A stretch of DNA of 64,000 nt from Trichobilharzia szidati (taxonomy: Eukaryota > Platyhelminthes > Trematoda > Strigeidida > Schistosomatidae): the NCBI GenBank assembly GCA_944472155.2, contig OX235272.1:19080354-19144353 (forward strand), read 5' to 3'. Positions 1-9,885 of this stretch are shown here, in pieces; position 1 is the first letter of the stretch; every line of letters starts with the position of its first letter. A program made the translations under genes and the position numbers. The notes beneath the pieces are model-generated. The model had not been told where the DNA came from. It ran no database searches and worked only from the letters and a program-made list of their open reading frames with translations.

Positions 1-960
1 GTGCCTGGAAGCGCTCTACTTCTTTACATTATCCATCCTTACTGATTAATTGATCGATTGACACCAACTACTCAAATGAGTAATTCAGTAGTTTATCAGG
101 TTGTACTAAAAAAGTAACCCGCGTGCTTTATTTACCACTGTTTTTTTATTAATTATTATTATTATTATTATTATTATTTAATTTTAGTCTGTTTTGTTAC
201 TTTTAATTAATTAATTAATTTTGCATAAACTCGTACTTGGCGTTTTTTAATTTACTGTTTTTTCTATCGAAAGTGAACTGCATTTTTTGTGTTACTGTCA
301 TGCCTTATAAATTATCAATATTATTCCTTTATTTTCTTGGTTTCTTGCTCATGTGGTTCGCTCAATTTTTTCTCTTCCGTTGTTTAGTTTAATTTTTTTT
401 TAAAAGTTTATCTCATCATTTATTAGATAAAACAAAGAATAGTGATATTTCACCGCTGACAATATTAGCGCTGAAGTTTCAGGTTTGTAGGCGGCGGCGG
501 CGGCGGATTGGGAGGTAGTCTTTTTTATCTCCCTCCCCCTATATATTGTGTTAGTAACTTGCAGTGATTCATTGCCCTGCCATTATTATTATTATTATCA
601 TTATTCTTATGATCATTTTCACCATTATTAATTTAAGTGTTTTAACTTTTTGTTATTTCCAATCTATCCTTCTTCATCTCATTTAAATTTGGCTTCCAAA
701 TTTTGAAAATTTTCATCTAAACAAACCACGGTGAAGACCACATTACCAATAATATTAACAAAATTCGAATATTCCTATTACATAATTAGTCCATTAATTC
801 ATTTAATCACTTTATCAATTAATATTAATAATAATCATTAAATAAATATTCATTTATTCACTAATCTTTTCGTTCTAAGTTTGTACAAAAAGGATCTAGC
901 TTCATTAAGTTTGAATAGAGAAGAAACAATAATAGTTTGTTCGGTATAAGATATTATTAT
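1..960. other. AT-rich non-coding DNA with simple repeats
   Basis: No gene or mobile element could be recognised. There are ATT/TTA microsatellite runs (about 150-180, 580-600, 945-965), a TTAA run near 205-220 and a GGC run at 491-506 that stands out from its AT-rich surroundings. Confidence 0.6.
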
Positions 961-2340
961 TATATTATTGTTCCCTTGGGTTCCTAGTGGAACATAGGGC
1001 TTCAACTACACGTCTCCACTTGCTTCTGTCTTCTGCTGTACTTTTCACCTGCATCCATGTTAATCCATACTGTTTCAATTCCTCTTCACACGATCTCCTC
1101 CATGTCACCCTTGCACTGACGTCCCACTCGCCACTTCCCTTTCGGATTCCACTCGAGCTATGGCCTGACGCGCGATGTCACCCAGCGGCCTCCTCAGCCA
1201 GTGAGTGTCCAATCCATCTCCACTTTCTCCTGCATATTTGTTGAGCGATTGGTTCTTGTTTGTTTTGTTTCTTCCCATAGTTTCTTGTTGGTTCTTGTTC
1301 TTTCCGGCCATCTGATCTTCAGTATAGAGCCAGCGAAGACAGTTAGTTGTTGATAAAGGTGTGCAACAGGCTGTTGGAAATACTCATTCTTTGTGACCCG
1401 CCGCTAAGTTTCTGATCCATCCGTATAGAAGAACTGACTGACTTGACGTTTGTATTGAAAATCCGAATTTTGTTGTTGATGTTGAGGAGTGACAGCGGAA
1501 GATTTCCAGATTGGTTTCAGGTTGATGAATGTGTTTCTCGCCTTCCCGATTCTCGATTTGACATCCTCGTCCGTTCCATCTGCCTGTAGTTGAGACAATG
1601 CTCCCTAGATAAGTGAGTGAATGAAGTAACCTCTTTCAAATCCCTCCCGTTGATGGTGATTGGCGCTGGATGTTGCTGCTGCTGTTGTTGTTGTTGATTG
1701 GTTGGTTATTTTCATAACCTCCGTCTTGTCTATGTTCATCACCTGGAGTCCTGTCTTCTCTGGCTGCTTCTTCGACCAGTTTGTCGGTTTTCGCTTGTAA
1801 GTCTTCGATTTTGTGTGACATCAAACTGAAATCATCCAAGGGCCAAAATCCAGGTCTTCTAGGTTCTTCACGTCGGTCCAGGATATCCCTGTCTTCTCGT
1901 TTCCCACTGTCTGACGACGCATAATCCAGTCCAGTCGACCACAATTAGGAATATGATTGGTGATAATAAGCACCCTTGTCTGGCTCCTGTGTTTACTGCA
2001 AACGTGTCACTGAGTTTTCCGTTGTGGATCACTTGACATGTGCCGTTGTCGTACAGCTATTGAATAAGGTTGATGAATATTTGGGGTACGCCGTAGTAGT
2101 ACGCGAGTAGTTTCCAAATTACTTCGCAGTCAACGCTCTCTGTCGAAGGCCTTCTCAAAGTGTATAAAGTTGAGGGGTAGAGGTTTGATTGCCGTTCGAT
2201 GCTTTGTTCTGTGATGATGATGATGCGTAGAGTTTCGATTTGGTCAGAACATGATTTGCCTTTCCTGAATCCAGCTTGTTCTGGTCGGAGTTCTGTATCC
2301 AGTGCGTCCTTTATTGTCTCCAGGATGATGATGATAATAT
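961..2340 (-). mobile_element. RTE2-family non-LTR retrotransposon fragment
   Basis: The minus strand encodes broken pieces of an RTE-clade reverse transcriptase and its C-terminus. From the 5' side (2340) down these are a QAGFRKGKSC-like segment, the [20 protein letters not shown] segment, [37 protein letters not shown] and the last residues ALCSTRN. A run of ATT at the left end corresponds to an (AAT)n tail. Several frameshifts and a CAG/CTG-like poly-Asn/Gln region (about 1672-1700) break it. It is the longest RTE2 copy outside the duplicated units. Confidence 0.85.
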
Positions 2341-2409
2341 TACAATTACTTATACTGTCAGGTTTTCATGAACTGAATACAATCCAAAGAATTAATTAAG
2401 TATATATAT

Positions 2410-3350
2410 ATATACAGAGAAACTTTAATGTACTTGCAATTTGAACAAAGAGAGAAGAAACATTGGCGCAAAATAATCTGGATCCATTTTATTTCGTTGG
2501 TTCTCATCAGCTACGTACAACCTGAATTTTTGTTATTAAAAATAAATAGTGTACAGTTTTTTAACAAACCTTTGTCCATTAGCAAGCATAGTGTCAGAGC
2601 GTCATAGTAAAATAAGGCATTGAGATTTACAGGGTGTCTAAAGTGTCACGACATGTATATATATATATCTTGGTAGAGAGAAGTTTCTTGAAAAAATTAG
2701 TTAGCAGTTGTGTTGTTAGGGTGGTAACAAAAGACAATTAGCAATATTTACGTAATTAGATAAGAGAAGATCAAAATTTTTAAAATTACGGTGCAGATGA
2801 GAAGTTGATGATGTAATACAGTGAGCAGAACTCAGAAGATCAAGAAAAATAATCTCTTGAGAGAGTCAAGCGAAGCATAAAGGGAGAGGGTGGTGTGAAA
2901 AGATAAGTTAACAAAATTAGAAAACAAAGAGTTACTAAGATGTCAGTTACCAGGGTAATTGAAGTCCAACGGTGGATTCTTTTTGGACACATAAGTCAGG
3001 CTTAAATCGTTTTATTGCTATAGCTTCAGCAAACCTGAGAAGACTTGAGGTACTTAGTCTGTTAATTATTTTGAATGGTTCCAGCACATATACTCGGTGT
3101 CCTGTGTCAATCAGATGTTTGGCGATTGAAGAGCTTAAATAATTCGGTCCCTTTAACCGGAGGCTCTTTGGTACATTTTCGCAGAATCTGACGTAGGCCC
3201 TCCTCTCTGTTCTTCCAATGTAACTGCTACCGCAGATACATGTGAATTGGTGTACACAGTTGGAGGTAACATGTGAGGGGTACTTGTCAATCTTTGACTG
3301 CACCAGTGAAGAGGTTGTTCGGGATAGAGAGATATGATATGATGTCAATT
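2410..3350 (-). mobile_element. Penelope-like element 3' part with GIY-YIG domain (group 1)
   Basis: The minus-strand ORF 3348-2947 (133 aa) is a PLE C-terminus: CVHQFTCICGSSYIGRTERR is the GIY-YIG core with its Cys pair, followed by SIAKHLIDTGH and the ending AEAIAIKRFKPDLCVQKE. The reverse transcriptase part is absent, so the copy is 5' truncated. Bases 2410-2946 would be its 3' untranslated region and hold two TA microsatellites (2400-2415, 2655-2668). GIY-YIG cuts DNA during Penelope-type insertion. Confidence 0.8.
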
Positions 3351-3544
3351 AACAGAAGACTTCACAGTCAGTAAACAGTGCCTAGAAATTACACTTATAC
3401 ACAAAAGGAAAAGGCGTTGTATGAAAGAGGCAAACGTTGGATAAGTAGATGATAAATAACTTATAATTTGAGTAGTAATATGGTGAGTTCAACTCAAATC
3501 ACAGGAACAAAAGATAAGCAAAATTACGCTATTTTCAGTTACTG

Positions 3545-3870
3545 GTTTGAAAGGGATTTTGTTTGATTGGTTGGATGATTTCATTATGAGCTGACATCGG
3601 TTAGAGAACCATTGGAAAACCACCAGTGGAGTACTGGACAGCTGGTTCGTCTCAGTTTGGGATGAGTCCTAGTGTCTTCTTAATGGTCTACGAGTTCGCT
3701 TTGTAACCAACCATAAGGTCGTGGGTTCGAACCCTTCGGTGTGGGTGCGTACCGATGAAGAGTCTCAAACAGTGCTGAAGGAACAGCTGTCCAGTACTCC
3801 AGTGCTAATTTTCCAAAAGGTTCTCTAACTGATGTCAGCTCATGGTGAAATCCCCCAACCATAATTACGT
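3545..3870. mobile_element. Smα-like hammerhead SINE, two inverted halves
   Basis: Ends are inverted copies: ATGAGCTGACATCGGTTAGA near 3586 and its counterpart CTAACTGATGTCAGCTCATG near 3825. Inside are two hammerhead-like blocks: one on the minus strand (GACGAACCAGCTGTCC, about 3635-3680), one on the plus strand (GATGAAGAGTC to GGAACAGCTGTCC, about 3756-3795). Both cores are degenerate. A box-B-like GGTTCGAACCC sits at 3725-3735. Smα elements of schistosomes combine a Pol III box and a hammerhead, which is the basis of the call. Confidence 0.65.
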
Positions 3871-3959
3871 TATGGTGAGAGGGTGGAAAAAGTCAAAGAT
3901 GAAGATTGAGCAATCAAACAAGAAGCTGATAAAATAAATGGAGTTATCAGGGCAAGGGA

Positions 3960-4600
3960 AGATTAATAGCCAAGTCTTCCTGAACACATAAATCGGGTTT
4001 CAAGTGTTTGAAACCAGCACACACTTGAGCTGTCTGGCCTGGATTCAACATAGAACTTGACACCGAAGTGCAGCAGTTCCAGTTGCCACGTTCCAAATAG
4101 TGCACAAAGGTAGACAAAAAGATGAGTGAAGAGAATCAATAGAGTTTGGACAAGTATAAGAGTGAAACAGAATGAGTAATGGTAGAAAGGAATATGAAAG
4201 ATTACAGGGACTGAATACATCTGCGTAAGCCATTGACAACGATTTTGAGCCATGTCACCTATTGTCTCCAGCCATTGATTCTTAGAGTCCCGAGGGCTCG
4301 AACCCGGAAGTCTGCATCTCCCTACCTGACTCAGTTTAACTGTCAAGGATTTCATGGATTGATTGATGGCATGTTTTTGTTTAGCCACCACTTACTCTTT
4401 TCCAACCTGCACCTATATCAGCTAGCTAGTAATGCCCGTCTGGGTGGGGGAGGCAATGGTTAGGCATGCGCAGCACGTGACCTAGCCATCTCAATCTATG
4501 TAACTTTATAACCTCGTCGATTGATTTTCCCTCTTTGTCCAACACTCTACGCCTAGCGTCAACATTACTTACTTTATTATACCACCTAACGTGAGAGCAC
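3960..4600 (-). mobile_element. RTE family-a 3' fragment
   Basis: Minus-strand sequence encodes the end of the RTE-a protein: [17 protein letters not shown], [12 protein letters not shown], [20 protein letters not shown] and [17 protein letters not shown], followed by the family 3' untranslated region (CTATGTTGAATCCAGRC). It joins directly to a Penelope fragment at about 4600. Confidence 0.8.
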
Positions 4601-4865
4601 ACTTGAGCAGGACTGTACCAGTGTATCTAATAATTTTAAAAGATTTCAGGAATATCTGTCTCATGACCTGTATCAAAGAGATGTTTCGCAATAGCATTAG
4701 TGAAGGTATCTTTCCCCTTTAGACGTAGGCTTTAAGTTACGTGTTCACAAAAACGAAGGTATTATGCCTTTCGTTCTATTCTGCCGATATAATTGCTATC
4801 TCGCATACATCTAAATTTGTATACGCCATTAGAACTAATATATGACTTAAGTTGAACTCCCCATT
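4601..4865 (-). mobile_element. Penelope-like GIY-YIG fragment (group 1)
   Basis: On the minus strand degenerate sequence can be read as a YQF..C...YIGR.ERK core followed by a TKHLFDTGHE-like stretch. It resembles the element at 2947-3348 and those at 24240 and 41000 but has several frame breaks and no intact ORF. Confidence 0.6.
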
Positions 4866-4884
4866 ATTATTTATTATCATTATT

Positions 4885-5480
4885 GTTTCCTTTAATTCCT
4901 AGAGGAACATAGGAATTCAGCCGTGCGTCTCCATTGCGTTCGGTTCTCTGCTAGAGTCTTCACCTGCCTCCAAGTCTGCCCACACATTTTCACCTCCTCT
5001 TCACATGACCTCCTCCAAGTCACCCACCCTCGCACTGACGACCAACTCACCGCTTCCCTTTCAGTCGGGTTCCACTCGAGCAATCGCTTGTCTAGTGATG
5101 TCACTCACTTGATGGTTTGTTTCCTCAGAGTATGGCCAGCCAATCCATCTCCATTTCTTCCTGCCTATTTGATTCACAATCGGTTCCTGCTGAGTTAGTT
5201 CGCTCATTGCCAGAGATCCCAATTTTGTTGCTGATACTTTCTGGCCGGCCATCTGATCTTGAGTATTGAGCGAAGACAGCTGTTAATGAAGGTCTGTAGT
5301 TTGTTTGAGATGGTCTTTATGACGCGCAGTGCAAGTCTCTGATCCGTATAGTGAGTAGCACTGACTGACTTCACATTGGAGTTGAAAATCCGGATGTTAT
5401 TTTTGATGCTGAGTGCTGAGTGTTGACCTCCTGCACACAGACTTGAGAGTAGTGAAACCTTGTCTTGCTTTAATTTCTGA
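4885..5480 (-). mobile_element. RTE2-family 3' fragment
   Basis: The minus strand encodes the RTE2 C-terminus: [50 protein letters not shown] and ENRTQWRRTAEFLCSSRN. ATTATT runs at the left end are the (AAT)n tail read in reverse. Confidence 0.8.
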
Positions 5481-5652
5481 GCACTGTTGATTAATTCTGA
5501 AGTCTTCTCTTAGTTGATATCATGTAACATTTTTTGAAGTACGTTAAAATTGATCCGCAAACTTAATTATTTTCCTCAAGCTGTATGCAGCTGAGAAGTC
5601 GACAAAATAAACGATGGTACCATCAGCAATGAAGAAGATTCCGATTCTCAAC

Positions 5653-6889
5653 GGTCGGTCGGTCGGTTTTCGATATAGAACTTTGCACATTTGTGCCGCA
5701 GTTCAAGTTGCCATACTTCACTCAGCACACAAAGCAAGAGAAGAAATCCATAATATAGACAGTAAACAGAGGTGTGAGACAAAGGAATAGTAATATTTTT
5801 TATATTTTTTATTTTGATTTACAGCTTGATTCCACACCGTACTTTTCAGTACAAGTATGGAATTTTCAGTATGGATATCGGTAGCCCAAATTCAGGCCGA
5901 CCATAGATATCGGGTGTGCGCCGGCAGGGGATCGAACCCCGGACCATGTGCATGGTCGGCGAGAGTCCTAACCACTGTGCCACCGACGCACAAGAACAGG
6001 ACAGTTTCATTGGAAATCATAAGTCATAAGGAGTGAATGCATCTGCGCCAGCCATTGAGAACGATTTTGAGCCATATCACCAATAGTTTCCAACTATTTC
6101 CAACTATTGGTTTTTACCGTCCCGAGGACCCCAACTGGTCAGGAAGTCTACACCTTCCTACGTGGCTTAGACTAAATGTTGAAGATTTCATTGACTGGTG
6201 CCATGTTTTCGTTTGACCGCCGCTAGCTCTTTTCCAGCCTGACCCTATATCAGCTAACATTGCCCATTGTCGAGGAAGGCGATGACTAGGCATACGCGAC
6301 ACATGTCCTAACCATCTCAGTCGGTGTAATTTCACAATCTCGTTGACTGATTTCCCCTCCTTTCCTAGCATTCGACCGATGCCTAACCTCAGTATTGCTC
6401 ACCTTATTATACCACTTCACACGGGAGATAGAACGCAGACACCTATGATCGAAGACAGCTAATCTTTTCATGTCTTCCACTCTCAATGAGCAGGTCTCAC
6501 AGCCATAAAGGAGGACGGAGTGGACTGTTGAGCAGTACACACGCCCTTTGGTCGATAGTCAGATATCACGTCTACGCCAGAGACGGCGTAAACTGGCATA
6601 TGCAAAACTAGCCCTCTGTATTCGTGCTGAGATTTCGTCAGAGATCAACCCGTTGGGGCTGATGGTACTTCCCAAGTAAGTGAAGTAGCCAACGTGCTCT
6701 ACCACTTCACTTCCTATTTCTAAACTAGGGTCGGTGTAGTCCAATCCTGCAACATCATCTTACATTTTACAGGGGCGAATCGCATGCCAAACATACGAAG
6801 ATTTTTGCTCAAGGTGTTCAGAAGACTCTGCATTTTGTCAGCGTCCTCGCCTAAAAGGACTCTATCGTCTGCATATTCTAAATCAACGA
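5653..6889 (-). mobile_element. RTE family-a copy, 5' truncated, with target duplication
   Basis: From the right the minus strand encodes LVDLEYADD (the polymerase active-site motif), [14 protein letters not shown], [55 protein letters not shown] and [20 protein letters not shown]. The 3' end at the left has the family tail (ACCG repeats read as GGTCGGTC). GATTCTCAAC flanks both sides (5643-5652 and 6890-6899), partly overlapping element sequence at the right. A SINE is nested at 5795-5989. Confidence 0.82.
5795..5989 (-). mobile_element. tRNA-derived SINE nested in RTE-a
   Basis: The head (5989 down to 5918, 72 nt) folds like a tRNA: GCGTCGG pairs with CCGGCGC as acceptor stem, GGCACAGTGG is box A and GGTTCGATCC box B. 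The body runs to a T-rich end at about 5795. It interrupts the 3' untranslated region of the RTE-a copy between AGTAAT and AAGAAC. It is a SINE rather than a tRNA gene because it lacks a sensible anticodon arm and has a body and tail. Confidence 0.75.
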
Positions 6890-6899
6890 GATTCTCAAC

Positions 6900-7380
6900 A
6901 CAAATGTGAAGTCAGTCAGTCGCTTCTTCTTCTATACGGGGTCAGAAACTTGGCCAATGTGTCACGAAAAGCATTTCCAACAAGTTACTGACTCGTATCA
7001 ACAGCTGCCTTCACCTGCTCCATACTGAAGATCAAATGGCCAGGCAGAAAGAATTAGCAACAAGAAACTCTGGCTGGGAACAAACCAACCAAGATCCTGT
7101 TGCTCAACAAATATTTCGAAGAAAATGCAGATGGATCAGACACACGCCAAGGAGATCATTGAGTGACATCACACGCCATGTCATCACTCGAGTGGAACCC
7201 GAATTGGAACCAACGAGTTGTGCATTGGTCAGAGGGTGGCATGGAGGAGATCGTGCGAGTTGGAGGAGATGAGAGATTATGGGTAATCTTGGACCCAGTT
7301 GAAGAGGATAGCAGAAAATAGAACAGAGTGGAGATGTATTGTCGAAGCCCTATATCACACTGGGAAGCCAATGGAACAAT
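6900..7380 (+). mobile_element. RTE2-family 3' fragment, plus strand
   Basis: Plus-strand ORF 7036-7272 begins MARQKELATRNSGWEQTN and carries QQIFRRKCRWIRHTPRRSLS and a SDITRHVITRVEPE segment, a degenerate RTE2 C-terminus; upstream bases 6905-7035 encode the preceding SVSSSIRGQKL-like part. It ends in an ATT run and is followed head-on by another RTE2 copy in opposite orientation. Confidence 0.75.
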
Positions 7381-7383
7381 TAT

Positions 7384-7800
7384 TATTATTATTTCCTTTA
7401 ATTCCTAGAGGAACATAGGGCTTCAGCCAACCGTCTCCATTGCGTTCGGTTTTCTGCTAGAGTTTCACCTGGCTCCTCTTCACATGACCTCCTCCAACTC
7501 ACCCACCCTCGCACTGACGACCAACTCACCGCTTCCCTTTCAGTCGGGTTCCACTCGAGCAATCGCTTGTCTAGTGATGTCACTCACTTGATGGTTTGTT
7601 TCCTCAGAGTATGGCCAGCCAATCCATCTCCATTTCTTCCTGCCTATTTGATTCACAATCGGTTCCTGATGAGTTGGTTCACTCATTGCCAGGGATCTCT
7701 GTTGCTGATCTTTTCTGGCTGGCCATCTGATCTTGAGTAGTATTGAGCGAAGACAGCTGTTAATGAAGGTCATCACTAGACAAGCCCCGGAATGGTACAA
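7384..7800 (-). mobile_element. RTE2-family 3' fragment
   Basis: The minus strand encodes TFINSCLRSILLKIRWPARK, EPIVNQIGRKKWRWIGWPYS, the ITRQAIARVEPD segment and the final ALCSSRN, with an internal deletion compared with the copy at 4885-5480. The shared ATTATTATT between this and the preceding copy makes a tail-to-tail pair. Confidence 0.8.
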
Positions 7801-8303
7801 TAATACTATCTTATTCTATATAAACCGTCGTTTTTGCTTTATTCAAATTCATTAAGAGGAATAAACACATGAAATTCATTCACTTTATTGATAGCCAAAG
7901 TCTCTAATGATTTAAAAAAGCTGGAAGGGAAAAAAACGCGATTGGTTTGTATAAATTTGATAAAGAATGACACAGCGACTGTCAAAATTAGTTGAGTAAT
8001 AGAAGTCAGCTAAGTGTCCTGCTACAGAACTTATTACAGCCTTCATTTCTCCCTTGATAAAGTCTAGTGGAGATAAGTGTCTGACTATCAGTCACTGGAT
8101 CAGTGATTCGAACAACGTTCCGCCTACTGAGGTTTGAGAATCCAAGTAATATCACTAGCCCTTACACAGTAAGTGTGGCTGATTACCAGCTGCTTAGGAA
8201 TGAAAGCGCTCACTCTATTTTCTGTGTGAAAAGTCTTCTACAGTCCTGGTCGGAGGAGGGAGTTTACCTTTTACAGAAGCGAAAAACATTTTCAGAGTAG
8301 TAA
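7801..8303. other. No recognisable gene
   Basis: I see no gene or repeat family here. An ORF at 8103-8300 has no recognisable motif and is probably chance. Confidence 0.5.
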
Positions 8304-8763
8304 AGTTCATTCGGAGTCAAAAGACATGACATCCACTCCCTCATATCACTACATACAGATAACCACGGACATCAGTTCCATTGGGACAATGTTCAAGTAT
8401 TAGACGGAGGAAACAACAAGAATGCTAGAGAATTTTTAGAAGCTTGGCATTCCAGTGAATCATCAATCAATAGACACATCGAAATAGACAAAATTTACCA
8501 ACCGATAAGAGGGAAATCTCACACACAGAGGGTCAAAGTTCAAGTCAAAGAAACAATCAGTTCCAATACAGTTTACCTAGAAGGTGTGAAGACGCACAAA
8601 AACAACCAGTCACACCCAAGGTCACCGGGAGAGATGATTAATAAACTCGTGGAGAGATCTAAAAGCTCACTTCAACCAATTGAAGTATACGCTGAAGATG
8701 TCGGCTAGTAGGGCAATGAAAGCTTCGCAAATTAACTATCCAGCTCAGAGGACACAACCACAT
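8304..8763 (+). mobile_element. Penelope-like element 3' end (group 4)
   Basis: An open frame without start codon runs 8304-8708. It contains ISLHTDNHGHQFHWDNVQVL, KNAREFLEAWHSSESSINRH and IDKIYQPIRG, the pattern seen at the end of PLE GIY-YIG domains (H...GH.F.W....VL, REFLEA, N....Y). After TAG a short tail (8709-8763) contains GAAAGCTTCGCAAATTAAC and CTCAGAGGACACAACCACAT. That same 50-bp tail recurs alone at 31894, 53193 and 60690. Confidence 0.75.
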
Positions 8764-8789
8764 CAAAATATTCTGACTGTCTTTGGCAT

Positions 8790-9175
8790 TTTCATCTGCA
8801 CTGGCTGTAGTTGAAACGATACTGCCTAGATAGGTGGAGGAAAGAAGTGGCCTTCTTCAAATTCCTTCTTTATTGAAAGTGACTGGTGCTTGTAGTTGGT
8901 TGTTGGTTGGTTACCTTCATCACCTCTGTCTTCTTAATGTTTACTTGACGTCCTGTCTCTGTGTTGATTCTTATAACAGTTTGTCGGTTTTCACCTGTAG
9001 ATCTTCAAGTGTTTAATGACATTGGAAATAAATCGTCCACAAGATCCAAATCTTCTGGAGATTTCTAGTCTGCCGCAACGTCTGCCTGTCTTCTCCCCAC
9101 CCCCACCGTGTGTTGCATGATCCAGCCCACCACAATGAGGAATACCATCGGTGATAATAGGCGGTTTGAGGAGTC
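8790..9175 (-). mobile_element. RTE2-family internal fragment
   Basis: Minus-strand sequence is related to the middle of RTE2 (the [10 protein letters not shown] region and the segment before it, with an ISHKLEDLQ-like stretch), heavily frame-broken. It lies immediately left of the start of duplicated unit A. Confidence 0.65.
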
Positions 9176-9725
9176 AGAATACCACAGTGATAAGAAAACA
9201 GTAAGATAATTACTATTGTGAAATCTATTTTCAGGTACCGGAGACAAATGCATGAATATTATCTCTTTCGTCACAGTCGGAATTGTTAATCTTTGGGAAT
9301 ATCCCCTCATCTGTTCACACTGAAAATAAAACTTATATAATACAGAATGGGAAGGAAAGACAGTCAGTTATTTACGGCCAGGGAATAAAAACATTCATGT
9401 GAAATGAATTAACAAGGAAAAGGTCAGTAAAAGGATGATTAGTTTCAGTGTAACTTCTTATATAAGATGCATTAGTATAATTATTATTATGAAATCATAT
9501 TACTGAAATATCATGGGCAATGGATTAAATGTCAGTCAGTGAGAATACATGCTGAAGTGTATGGGTGTGTGTGTGTGCACATTAGTATAAGGAAGTGATA
9601 AATTTTAGTCTAGACCAGGGTGTAAACACACTAGGCGGTGAACAGCTCCCATATATATTCATGGTTGATGACCTTTAGATAAGTAGTTAGATATAGAAAT
9701 ACCATTTTAATTGTTCTAAAAATAG

Positions 9726-9885
9726 GAGTGAAATAAAAAAGAGGAGGCAGAGAGGGTAAAGGTGATGAAGATACCTAACCAGCAACAACAAGCATCAATC
9801 GATGGGGGAAATCTACAGGGAGTCGTCTTTTTCACTCATCTAATCTATGTAGCATGGTTAAAACTACAGCCTTCATGGGAGGCAA
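9726..9885 (+). mobile_element. RTE2-family fragment shared by both units
   Basis: Plus-strand VKVMKIPNQQQQASIDGGN is the KTEVMKIPGQQQ region of RTE2 and is followed by a FTHL.YVAWLKLQPSW stretch. It is present at the same place in copy B (28535-28680), so it predates the duplication. It passes directly into an RTE-a copy. Confidence 0.7.

Noticed and set aside
3635..3680. An active hammerhead on the minus strand
   Set aside because: The CTGATGA core is not present; only the stem III/GAA region and flank are conserved.
8103..8300. 65-residue plus-strand ORF before the Penelope fragment
   Set aside because: No Penelope motif is visible in it and the true PLE frame is different (8304-8708).
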